64,000 bases of DNA, taken from VYFG01 sp965221795. Its GTDB lineage: Bacteria; Pseudomonadota; Gammaproteobacteria; Arenicellales; Poriferihabitantaceae. Under the pieces are notes generated by a model. That model worked only from the letters and a program-made list of their open reading frames with translations. It made no database searches and was not told where the DNA came from. The stretch is taken from assembly GCA_965221795.1 (NCBI GenBank), contig OZ244914.1, positions 1,240,001-1,304,000 on the forward strand. Direction: 5' to 3'. This document shows positions 26,491 through 34,885 of the stretch, piece after piece. The translations under genes and the position numbers were made by a program. Position 1 is the first letter of the stretch; each line of letters opens with the position of its first letter.

Positions 26491-29400
26491 TCACCAATGG
26501 GCCAGGCGGCGCTCTGCCCCCTTGACGCCGCCATTCCGTAACGACGAGACATCGTAGTGGAATTGCAGTGTGGGTGACGTCGGCAGGCTCTGCAATCTTT
26601 CGAAAAGTTCGGGTGCGGGATGGATCCGTCGGTCCTCCCGAAGGCGTATGGTGCCGGTCTCCCCTGTGGATAGTTGGTAGTGGAATGTGACCCCCACATG
26701 GCCCCCGGAATAACAATCGAGAATCTGCGCCAATTCGTCGATCTCTCGAGAACCGATTTCCATTCCACTCAGAGTCAACCCTAACTCCTGCAGGAACCGG
26801 TTTCGCACTTCATGAATGGAGTACAGGGCCCCCGCCCGCATCTGTGGGTTACCGGAAAAGTCATCGGTACTGAGTTTCCCTTTCACAATCAGTATTTCGT
26901 CCAGATCAGCCTTGTCCGCATAATCGGCACACTGTTCAGGGAACAGGCTTACCTCAATCCTGGACACTCCATCCTCCAACAACATGATCACCATTTTTCC
27001 ACGCCGGGTCTTCAATACCCGACGTCTGGCCACCAAGCCTGCTACCACGCCCTCGCGGGGCGTTCTCAAGTCCATTTGCGATACATTGCTGTCTACCAAG
27101 TTCTTCAGCTCAGTACGAAACCGATCAAAAGGATGTCCGCTCAGGTACATTCCCAGCACCTCCCGCTCCGCAATCAGGCACTCCTGTTCACTCCATGGCG
27201 TGACCGAGGGAGTGTGGCTTGCGACCAGTGGTATCGTGGAGACCCCAAACAGGTCATGCTGACCGGCTGTTTCGTCTGTCTGTTGCTGGTCTGCTGCCCG
27301 CAGGGCCGGACCGATTTCTGCCATCATCTGCGCCCGACTGTCACCCAGGCAATCCATGGCACCACTCTTAATCAATGCTTCCATCACCCGTTTGTTGACT
27401 TTCTTGCCATCCAGTCGACGACAGAAATCAAACAGGTCCGAATAGGGCCCGCCCGCTTCGCGTTCGGCGACGATCATCGCAATCACGTACCGCCCCACTC
27501 CCTTGAGCGCACCGATCCCATAGAGGATCTGGCTCTTGTCTACCGGCTGGAAGCCATAGCCACAAAGGTTGATGTCCGGCGGCAATACCTCCAATCCAAT
27601 TTCCATGGCGTCGGAGCGGAGCACTGCCACCTTATCCGTAGTGGCGATGTCCGCTGTCATGGCAGCCGCCATAAAAGCCGCCGGGTAATGGGCCTTGAGC
27701 CAAGCGGTATGATAGGAGATCAAGGCATAAGCTGCAGAATGTGATTTGTTGAACCCATACCCCGCAAACTTTTCCATCAGGTCGAAGATGGACTCGGCCG
27801 TATTTCGATCTACATTGCGTGCTACTGCACCTTCGGCAAACTGCTGCCGCAACTGGGCCATCTCCTCCGGTTTCTTCTTGCCCATCGCACGTCGCAGCAA
27901 GTCCGCACTCCCCAAAGAAAAACCCGCCAGCATCTGAGCAATCTGCATGACCTGCTCCTGATACAGAATGACCCCATAGGTAGGTTGCAAAATCAGCTCA
28001 ATATCCGGATGAGGATACCGCACTGGCTCACGGCCGTGCTTGCGATTGATGAAATCATCCACCATGCCCGACTGCAACGGACCAGGTCGATACAGGGCAA
28101 CCAGGGCGATCAGGTCTTCGAAGCTGTCCGGCTTGAGGCGAAGAATCAACTCTTTCATTCCCTGCGATTCCAACTGAAAGACCGCCGTGGTCTGCCCTTG
28201 CTGAATCATGGCGAATGTGCTGGAGTCCTGCAGTGACAGCGTATCATCCAGCACCACCGGAGAGGTGCCGGATTCTTGCCGCTGGGCGTTCACCAGCCCA
28301 ACCGCATGCTCCAGAATCGTAAGAGTCTTGAGGCCGAGAAAATCAAATTTCACCAAGCCGATGCTCTCCAGATCATCCTTGTCAAATTGGGTACAGGCCT
28401 GGTTCAAGTGACGTTCTGCATACAGCGGCGTAAAATCAGTCAATGGTCGGGGGGCAATCACCACCCCGCCGGCATGTTTTCCAACATTTCGGGCAATGCC
28501 TTCCAACTGCCTCGCCATGTCGATCAACTCCTGGATTTCGGGTTCCTGCTGATACCGGTTCTTGAGCACATCTTCCTGTTCAAGGGCCTTGTCCAGTGTC
28601 ATGCCGGGATCAAACGGAATCAGCTTCGCTACTGGATCGACAAAACCGAAATGCAGACCCATGGCCCTGCCGACATCACGCACTACGGCCCTGGCCGCCA
28701 TGGTCCCGAATGTAATGATTTGGGCGACTTGTTCCCTGCCATAGCGATTTGCCACATACTCGATTACCCGGTCGCGTCCATCGACACAAAAATCGACATC
28801 AAAATCTGGCAGTGATACGCGTTCTGGATTGAGAAACCGTTCAAACAACAATCCATAACGCAGCGGATCCAGATCAGTGATGCCAGTGGACCAAGCCACC
28901 AGAGACCCGGCACCGGATCCTCTCCCGGGGCCTACCGGAATACCATTGTCTCGTGCCCAGCGAATGAAATCCGCCACGATCAGAAAGTAGCCGGAAAACC
29001 CCATCTCATCGATGACCGAAAGCTCCATTTCCATTCGCTGCAGATACTCCGGAGCAACTTCGGGGTGACCCCCTTGGCTCCGAAGCGTTTCGACTCCGAG
29101 ACGCCGGGCCAATCCGGCCTCGGTTTCACGCCGGAGGGCATCACTGACAGACCCATCGGTGACACCGGGATAACGTGGCATGTGATTCTCGCCAAACTGC
29201 AGAAAAAGGTTGCAGCGCTTGGCAACCTCTATCGTATTGGCAATGGCATCGGGATAATCCCGAAACAACATCACCATCTCCTCGGAAGTGCGCAAGTATT
29301 GCCGGTCGGTGAATCGTCTGGGCCGGCGGGCATCCTGAAGAACCCGTCTATCGTGGATACATACCCGGATTTCATGGGCCTCATATTCCTCCTGGGTCAG

Positions 29401-30012
29401 ATAGACTACTCGGTTGGTGGCAATCAGTGGAATCCCGAAACAGCGCGCCTGTTCAGCAGCCAAGGTGATATATTCCTCTTCTCCAGCATGTCCCACACGG
29501 CTAACCTCCAAGTAAAGCCGGTCTCCGGTATGCTTCTGCAGTGCGCCAACCAACTCGCCAAATTCCCCCTGGTGATATGCCTTGGCCCAGGCCAGCAACC
29601 CCTCCTGGTCGTCCAGAATCACAATGAGGTCCTGATGGTGCTGCACAAAGTCTGCCCAACTGATGACCACTCGATGATTCACCTGTCCACGTTGATATGC
29701 CCCTGTCAATAGTCGACTCAAGTTGCCGAACCCTTTCTGGTTTTGGCATAACAACCGGAGCCGATGGTAGAAAGGCCGCCCCGTCAACTCCACCGATTTC
29801 ATCCAAACATCCGCCCCAATGATCGGCTTGATCCCGACTCCGAGACAGGCGCGATAAAACTTGACAGCAGCATACAGGTTTGACAGATCTGTAATCGCCA
29901 CAGCGGGTTGGCCGATTTCGATGACCCGATTCAGAAGCGGACGAATTCGAACGATGCCATCGGCAAGGGAATATTCACTATGGAGGTGGAGATGGACGAA
30001 GGCCTGACCCAT
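26491..30012 (-). CDS. dnaE: DNA polymerase III alpha subunit
   Basis: The 1173-residue product is the replicative polymerase, full length for gammaproteobacteria. The PHP domain begins HLHLHSEYS (8-16). The polymerase core has PGRGSGAGSLVAW and the catalytic PDFDVDF, followed by the fingers, the helix-hairpin-helix and an OB domain near the C-terminus. It ends the long envelope-gene run. Its first codons, with upstream sequence, are repeated 73 bp upstream at 30058-30094. Confidence 0.97.
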   Translation of the reverse strand: MGQAFVHLHLHSEYSLADGIVRIRPLLNRVIEIGQPAVAITDLSNLYAAVKFYRACLGVGIKPIIGADVWMKSVELTGRPFYHRLRLLCQNQKGFGNLSRLLTGAYQRGQVNHRVVISWADFVQHHQDLIVILDDQEGLLAWAKAYHQGEFGELVGALQKHTGDRLYLEVSRVGHAGEEEYITLAAEQARCFGIPLIATNRVVYLTQEEYEAHEIRVCIHDRRVLQDARRPRRFTDRQYLRTSEEMVMLFRDYPDAIANTIEVAKRCNLFLQFGENHMPRYPGVTDGSVSDALRRETEAGLARRLGVETLRSQGGHPEVAPEYLQRMEMELSVIDEMGFSGYFLIVADFIRWARDNGIPVGPGRGSGAGSLVAWSTGITDLDPLRYGLLFERFLNPERVSLPDFDVDFCVDGRDRVIEYVANRYGREQVAQIITFGTMAARAVVRDVGRAMGLHFGFVDPVAKLIPFDPGMTLDKALEQEDVLKNRYQQEPEIQELIDMARQLEGIARNVGKHAGGVVIAPRPLTDFTPLYAERHLNQACTQFDKDDLESIGLVKFDFLGLKTLTILEHAVGLVNAQRQESGTSPVVLDDTLSLQDSSTFAMIQQGQTTAVFQLESQGMKELILRLKPDSFEDLIALVALYRPGPLQSGMVDDFINRKHGREPVRYPHPDIELILQPTYGVILYQEQVMQIAQMLAGFSLGSADLLRRAMGKKKPEEMAQLRQQFAEGAVARNVDRNTAESIFDLMEKFAGYGFNKSHSAAYALISYHTAWLKAHYPAAFMAAAMTADIATTDKVAVLRSDAMEIGLEVLPPDINLCGYGFQPVDKSQILYGIGALKGVGRYVIAMIVAEREAGGPYSDLFDFCRRLDGKKVNKRVMEALIKSGAMDCLGDSRAQMMAEIGPALRAADQQQTDETAGQHDLFGVSTIPLVASHTPSVTPWSEQECLIAEREVLGMYLSGHPFDRFRTELKNLVDSNVSQMDLRTPREGVVAGLVARRRVLKTRRGKMVIMLLEDGVSRIEVSLFPEQCADYADKADLDEILIVKGKLSTDDFSGNPQMRAGALYSIHEVRNRFLQELGLTLSGMEIGSREIDELAQILDCYSGGHVGVTFHYQLSTGETGTIRLREDRRIHPAPELFERLQSLPTSPTLQFHYDVSSLRNGGVKGAERRLAHW

Positions 30013-30021
30013 GGTTCAGTC
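29985..30021. repeat. 37-bp direct repeat, copy spanning the dnaE start
   Basis: This segment is identical to 30058-30094, offset by 73 bp. It contains the dnaE ATG (30010-30012) and the first nine codons. It looks like a recent short duplication that spans the rnhB stop and dnaE start. Confidence 0.95.
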
Positions 30022-30049
30022 GTGTGTGCTAATAATGTGTTAATTGTAC

Positions 30050-30085
30050 CTATCTTGGGTGGAGATGGACGAAGGCCTGACCCAT
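30050..30085 (-). CDS. 11-codon decoy cistron copied from the dnaE start
   Basis: ATG at 30083-30085 opens a frame whose first nine codons are those of dnaE; two more codons and TAG follow. Because the translation-initiation context is the same as that of dnaE, ribosomes may start here. The stop lies 38 nt before the real start. It may only be a by-product of the duplication, but it could lower or couple dnaE translation. No peptide function is proposed. Confidence 0.4.
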   Translation of the reverse strand: MGQAFVHLHPR

Positions 30086-30094
30086 GGTTCAGTC
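30058..30094. repeat. 37-bp direct repeat, upstream copy with decoy dnaE start
   Basis: It is identical to 29985-30021. On the minus strand it carries a second copy of the dnaE start that reads MGQAFVHLHPR and then TAG at 30050-30052. The rnhB stop codon (30089-30091) lies within it. Confidence 0.95.
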
Positions 30095-30688
30095 TGCCCC
30101 GGCATGCAATGGGGGAGGCACCTGGACCCGGCGGACCGGAGCAAAGCTTCGTCGGTGGTGCATGCAGGGGCCATACCGTTTCAGTGCCTCGATATGCAAC
30201 CGGGTCGGGTAGCCTTTGTGGCGATCAAATCCATACTCGGGGTGATCAATCGCCAGTTGCCGCATCATCCGGTCCCGGGATTCCTTGGCCAGAATGGATG
30301 CTGCAGAGATTACCGAATGCAGACCATCTCCCCCGACAATCGTACGAGTTGGAAAAGACAGACCAGGGTTTCCATTGCCATCCACCAGAACCATAGCAGG
30401 AAACACTTTCAACCCCTGTACCGCACGGCGCATGGCCAGCATGGTAGCCTGGAATATATTGAGATGATCAATCTCTTCTACTGTCGCCAACGCTACATGC
30501 CAACAACACGCACTCTGCCGGATCTCCCGTTCCAACTCCTGGCGGCGGCGCGGTGGTACACGTTTGGAATCGCGCAAACCCACTATGGATACTCCCGGCA
30601 CCAGGATCACCGCAGCCGCCACCACCGGACCCGCCAGCGGGCCCCGGCCGGCTTCATCCACTCCGGCGAGCGGCACTGGATTTTCCAT
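30089..30688 (-). CDS. rnhB: Ribonuclease HII
   Basis: The 199-residue product removes RNA from RNA-DNA hybrids. Motifs are GVDEAGRGPLAG (9-20), LRDSKRVPPRRR, VDGN and SAASILAKESRD. The ATG overlaps the lpxB stop (TGATG), so a start at 30688 is preferred over the longer ORF. The stop lies inside the duplicated 37-bp segment, so the last residues may have been changed by that event. Confidence 0.95.
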   Translation of the reverse strand: MENPVPLAGVDEAGRGPLAGPVVAAAVILVPGVSIVGLRDSKRVPPRRRQELEREIRQSACCWHVALATVEEIDHLNIFQATMLAMRRAVQGLKVFPAMVLVDGNGNPGLSFPTRTIVGGDGLHSVISAASILAKESRDRMMRQLAIDHPEYGFDRHKGYPTRLHIEALKRYGPCMHHRRSFAPVRRVQVPPPLHAGAD

Positions 30689-31848
30689 CAGGTCTTCGCC
30701 ATCAGTTGGCTGACCACATTCGCCGCTAAGCGGTCCGCATCCCGGTCCAGTGTGGAATGGATGTCGGCAAAGGCCGCCTGAACACTCTTCATGCACAGGG
30801 GGTTTTGCAGGTAGGCACAGAGAGTTTCCAGGATTTTCTCTGCGGTAGCGTCATGCTGGATCAACTCCGGCACCAGAGGTGTCGGCAACAGGTGGTTGGG
30901 CATCGCAAAGTGGTTGACCTGTCGCAACCGACGCATCAGCCAGTAACTGAAGCCCGACAGCCGATAGACCACCACATGGGGCACCTGGAGCAGTGCGGCT
31001 TCCAATGAGGCAGTCCCGGAAGCCACCACGGCCGCATCGGCGGCTTCGAGCGCAAGGCGGGACTGCCCATCCAACAATAAAAGCGGCAAATCGGTCGTAT
31101 CCCCAGCCATCTGTCGGAACGCTTCTCCCGCCCCATGCCCTGCAATCGGCAACACCAACTGAACGTTGGGATAGCGTCGCACTAACTGCCGGGCGGCTTG
31201 CAATATCGGTCCGGTTAACCGTTTCACTTCACTCCGGCGGCTACCTGGCAACAGTGCGACGACGAGCCCTGCCTGAGGCAATCCCAGAGACCGGCGCGCC
31301 GCTGCCCGGTCGGGGGGTGTCGTGATCTCACCCGCCATCGGGTGCCCCACACAGGTCACCGGAACCCCCTGCTGGCGGTAGTAGTCCGCTTCAAAGGGAA
31401 ACAAGGCCAGCATATGGTCGACTGCTCGCCGAATCCGGTGAATCCGATACCCCCGCCAAGCCCAGACCGTCGGACTGACATAATGTACACAGGGCACCCC
31501 CCGAGTTCGAAGCTTTTGCTCCAGCCACAGGTTGAAGTCCGGCACATCCACCCCGATGAAGGCCGCAGGAGGCTCCGACCGCCATCGCCGAGCCAGATCC
31601 TTTCGGATGGAGAGGATGTCCCGAAGTTTACCCCACAAGCCATCCAGTCCAATTACGCCAATGCGCTCCATGGGATACAACAATCGACAACCTTCGGCTT
31701 GCATACAAGGCCCGCCGATACCGGAAAACCCGAGTTGTGGATGCTGTTGTCGCAGGGCGCGAATCAGACCAGCCCCCAACCGGTCGCCGGAAGGCTCTCC
31801 TGCGACGATCGCAACCAGAGGGTCATGCTGGGCCACAGAATGACTCAA
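30688..31848 (-). CDS. lpxB: Lipid-A-disaccharide synthase
   Basis: The 386-residue GT-B glycosyltransferase joins UDP-2,3-diacylglucosamine and lipid X in lipid A synthesis at the inner membrane. Visible motifs are AGEPSGDRLGAGL (16-28), GIGGPCMQAEG, IGVDVPDFN and LLPGSRRSEV. It starts with TTG overlapping the lpxA stop (TTGA) and its stop overlaps the rnhB start, so lpxA-lpxB-rnhB are tightly coupled. Confidence 0.96.
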   Translation of the reverse strand: MSHSVAQHDPLVAIVAGEPSGDRLGAGLIRALRQQHPQLGFSGIGGPCMQAEGCRLLYPMERIGVIGLDGLWGKLRDILSIRKDLARRWRSEPPAAFIGVDVPDFNLWLEQKLRTRGVPCVHYVSPTVWAWRGYRIHRIRRAVDHMLALFPFEADYYRQQGVPVTCVGHPMAGEITTPPDRAAARRSLGLPQAGLVVALLPGSRRSEVKRLTGPILQAARQLVRRYPNVQLVLPIAGHGAGEAFRQMAGDTTDLPLLLLDGQSRLALEAADAAVVASGTASLEAALLQVPHVVVYRLSGFSYWLMRRLRQVNHFAMPNHLLPTPLVPELIQHDATAEKILETLCAYLQNPLCMKSVQAAFADIHSTLDRDADRLAANVVSQLMAKT

Positions 31849-32624
31849 CGCCGGATGATGCCCCGATTTGCACGTTGCAAAAAATCGCAGAAAATGACGA
31901 TCGCCGGGTCTCGCGGTGCCAGGGATTCAATCTCCCGAATCGCGGACCGGAGATCAAGATTGCTCCGATAGAGTAATTGATAAGCCCTTTTCAACAACAC
32001 GACCGTCTGTTCCGGAAAACCTCGACGAGACAATCCCCTGATGTTGATTCCATAGGGTTGCGCTGTATTCCCCGCAGCCTTGATGAAAGGTGGAACATCT
32101 TGCAGGCAAACCGACCCGATGCCGGTAATGCAATGTGCGCCCACCTTACAGTACTGATGTACCAGGGAAAATCCACCCATGACGGCATGGTCTCCAACTT
32201 CCACGTGACCCGCCAGACTGGCCCCATTGGCGAAAGTCACATGGTTGCCCACGGTACAGTCGTGTGCAATGTGGGAATAGGCCATGAAAAAGTTATCATT
32301 CCCGATTTGGGTAGCTCCCGGATGCTCCGGGGTACCACGATGGAGCGTCGTGTACTCCCGGATCACATTGCGATCGCCGATCACCAGTCGGGTAGGCTCA
32401 TTCGCATAGCCCTGATGTTGGGGAGATTCACCGATCGAACTGAACTGATAGATTCGGTTGCACTGTCCGATATGGGTATGGTTGCGAATCACCACATGGG
32501 GGCCAATCGAGGTGTGATCACCGATCACGACATCATGCTCAATGATCGTATAGGGCCCTACCGAAACATCTTTCCCGAGCGTTGCACCGGGACTGATGAT
32601 TGCAGTGGAATGAATGCCTCCCAT
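31845..32624 (-). CDS. lpxA: UDP-N-acetylglucosamine acyltransferase
   Basis: The 259-residue left-handed beta-helix protein adds the first acyl chain in lipid A synthesis. Hexapeptide repeats run through the first 190 residues (IGPHVVIRNHTHIGQ, NFFMAYSHIAHDCTVG, with the family's catalytic histidine segment). The C-terminal helical part is complete. Its ATG overlaps the fabZ stop (TGATG). Confidence 0.96.
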   Translation of the reverse strand: MGGIHSTAIISPGATLGKDVSVGPYTIIEHDVVIGDHTSIGPHVVIRNHTHIGQCNRIYQFSSIGESPQHQGYANEPTRLVIGDRNVIREYTTLHRGTPEHPGATQIGNDNFFMAYSHIAHDCTVGNHVTFANGASLAGHVEVGDHAVMGGFSLVHQYCKVGAHCITGIGSVCLQDVPPFIKAAGNTAQPYGINIRGLSRRGFPEQTVVLLKRAYQLLYRSNLDLRSAIREIESLAPRDPAIVIFCDFLQRANRGIIRR

Positions 32625-33076
32625 CAATAGTTTCGATAGGTAAAGGTGATATTGGCCTCCGCTGCCATCTTCCCACCCACCGATCCGGTTCCGTGATACT
32701 TCCAGATGCGCGACTTGTAATGCGTCGGACGAACGTCCAGAACCAATTGATCCCCTGGCTCAACCGGCCGTTTAAAGCGGGCACTGTCGATTCCGGCAAA
32801 CAGGAAAATGACATTGTCCCCCGGATCATGCTGCAGGCTTTGCCGGGCCAGAATTGCGGATGCCTGGGCAATCGCTTCAATGACCAGCACCCCCGGGAAC
32901 ACCGGCCTACCCGGGAAGTGACCCGAAAAAAACGGTTCATTGACACTGACATTCTTCACGGCCCGCAGGGATTCTCCTCGGGTGTAGTCCAGCACCCTGT
33001 CGATGAGAAGAAACGGATAGCGATGGGGCAGAATTTCCATCACCTGGTGAATGTCAATCATTTCACTGCGGCTCAT
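32624..33076 (-). CDS. fabZ: 3-hydroxyacyl-ACP dehydratase FabZ
   Basis: The 150-residue hot-dog enzyme dehydrates 3-hydroxyacyl-ACP in fatty acid synthesis and balances flow to lipid A. Motifs are LPHRYPFLLIDRV with the catalytic His, and GHFPGRPVFPGVLVIEA with the catalytic Glu. A start at 33076 (MSRSEMIDIHQV) gives the usual length; an upstream ATG at 33136 is possible. Confidence 0.95.
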   Translation of the reverse strand: MSRSEMIDIHQVMEILPHRYPFLLIDRVLDYTRGESLRAVKNVSVNEPFFSGHFPGRPVFPGVLVIEAIAQASAILARQSLQHDPGDNVIFLFAGIDSARFKRPVEPGDQLVLDVRPTHYKSRIWKYHGTGSVGGKMAAEANITFTYRNY

Positions 33077-33229
33077 TTTTCCCATCCGGAGTTGCTTGTC
33101 CGGCAGCATCGGGTACTGCCTCATGGAAGATGCCATAGGATTGTACCCGAAAAGCCCTTGCGCCCGAAAATCATCAACGGTTGTACTTCCCGGCCATGGG
33201 GACAGGCTGGCAGTGAACTGCCGGTCTCG

Positions 33230-34249
33230 TCATCCCGCGTCCTGCTGGGGCTTTCTCCGTGTCTTGCCGAGACGGTTCAGGAGAGCCACAAGCCGGTTCC
33301 ATTGCCTGGCCGGCTGCGCCGGTAGCATCGAAGCCCAGGTGCCTGGGGTGTCGATGGAGCGGGCCACGAACGCGCCGGCATTCAAGGTCACGTCATCCGC
33401 AATACGCAAATGGCCCAGAATCGAAACCCGGCCCCCAATCCGACAACGCTTCCCGATTCGGGTACTGCCTGCCACCGCGCTGCAGCCTGCCATAATCGTA
33501 TCCTCCCCGATGACAACGTTGTGGGCGATATGCACTTGATTATCCAGCTTGCAACGGTCTCCAATCACAGTATGATCAATGGTCCCCCGATCAATGGTAG
33601 TGTTGGCACCGATATCCACCTCATCCCCGATGACGACGCCACCGAGCTGATGGATCTTGTGCCAGCGGCTTCCTTCCGGGGCATAACCGAACCCACTGGC
33701 ACCGATCACAGTTCCGGGAGAAACCTGGCAACACTGACCGATAGTTGTATGCCGGCACAACGTGACCGACGGGCCGATACGGGTTCCCGCACCCACTATA
33801 CATCCTTCTCCGATGACCGCATTGTGACCAAGGACGACGCGGTCTCCCAATTGGCAACCGTCTCCGACCACCACCCCGGCACCAATCTCCATCCCATCCC
33901 CGAGCTCTGCACCGTCCGCAATCCGTGCTGTCGGATGGATTCGACAGACCGTAGGGAGGCCGTCTTTCTGGCTCCGGTCTGGACAGAACAGTGCACTGAT
34001 CTTGGCATAGGCCAGATAGGGATCCGGCACCACGATTCGATTGCCGGAAAATCGCCTTGCATCCGCCTCACTGACCAACAAGGCCCCTGGCGACTCGGCA
34101 AACTCGTCCGGCAGATGCTGGCCAGAAACCACAAAGGAGAGGCAGTCGGCGGCAGGCTGTTCAAGACTTGCCAGCCCGCAGATCACCAGATGCGGATCCC
34201 CTTCCACGCGCCCATCACAAATGGCCGCCAATTCTGCCAAGCAAACCAT
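33230..34249 (-). CDS. lpxD: UDP-3-O-(3-hydroxyacyl)glucosamine N-acyltransferase
   Basis: The 339-residue product adds the second acyl chain in lipid A synthesis. An N-terminal uridine-binding domain (about 1-95) is followed by a left-handed beta-helix of hexapeptide repeats (from about 100: IADGAELGDGMEIGAG..) and a C-terminal helix. The conserved IGASGFGYA and HNVVIGEDTIMAG segments are present. It sits between skp and fabZ as in E. coli. Confidence 0.96.
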   Translation of the reverse strand: MVCLAELAAICDGRVEGDPHLVICGLASLEQPAADCLSFVVSGQHLPDEFAESPGALLVSEADARRFSGNRIVVPDPYLAYAKISALFCPDRSQKDGLPTVCRIHPTARIADGAELGDGMEIGAGVVVGDGCQLGDRVVLGHNAVIGEGCIVGAGTRIGPSVTLCRHTTIGQCCQVSPGTVIGASGFGYAPEGSRWHKIHQLGGVVIGDEVDIGANTTIDRGTIDHTVIGDRCKLDNQVHIAHNVVIGEDTIMAGCSAVAGSTRIGKRCRIGGRVSILGHLRIADDVTLNAGAFVARSIDTPGTWASMLPAQPARQWNRLVALLNRLGKTRRKPQQDAG

Positions 34250-34286
34250 GGAACCGTATCCGCAGGTCCTCCTGGCAATAGTCAGT

Positions 34287-34814
34287 CTACTGCTCGGAAC
34301 GATGAACCAGTTCTTTCAGCACCAACTCCGTAATATCAACCTGATCACTGACATACACCGCTTGTTGGAATATCAGATCGAAGTCATCCCGTCTGGCGAC
34401 ATGAATCACGGCATCGGAAATGATTTTCTGTAACCGGGCCAGACTGCGGTTTCGGCTCTCATTGTACTCTTCGTTATAGTCCCGCTGATCCCGGCGGATG
34501 GAGCGTTGCATCTCTTCGAGTTCCTGTGTCACCCTGTCCACCTCTTCCTGGCCCATCACAATGGCATTTTTCTCCAGTTCGAGCCGCCGGGATTCAAATA
34601 CATCAATCCGGCCTTTCAGGTCCCGGTCGCGCGCTGCAAAGGTTTCTTCCAGTTCCTTGACCTCCTCCAGGCCTTGGGGAGAATCATCAATCAGGCGCCT
34701 CACATCCACATAACCGATTTTTTCTGCCAGGGCATGGCCAGATACCACCCACAGGAAAAGGGCTATCCACAGAAATCGCATCTTGAAAAAAGGTCGGGAT
34801 ACGGATTTGTTCAT
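34287..34814 (-). CDS. skp: Periplasmic chaperone Skp/OmpH
   Basis: The product has about 175 residues from 34814 (MNKSVSRPFF). A signal peptide (FLWIALFLWVV..ALA) is followed by EKIGYVDVRRLI and a long charged coiled coil (about 60-130). Skp holds unfolded outer-membrane proteins in the periplasm. An ATG at 34781 directly before the hydrophobic core is an alternative start. It is next to bamA as usual. Confidence 0.92.
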   Translation of the reverse strand: MNKSVSRPFFKMRFLWIALFLWVVSGHALAEKIGYVDVRRLIDDSPQGLEEVKELEETFAARDRDLKGRIDVFESRRLELEKNAIVMGQEEVDRVTQELEEMQRSIRRDQRDYNEEYNESRNRSLARLQKIISDAVIHVARRDDFDLIFQQAVYVSDQVDITELVLKELVHRSEQ

Positions 34815-34885
34815 CTTGAGTCTCGGAGCAATTGCAGAAAGTAAAGGGAAACCAGACAGCGATCGCATACCATTCCTTGCCATGA

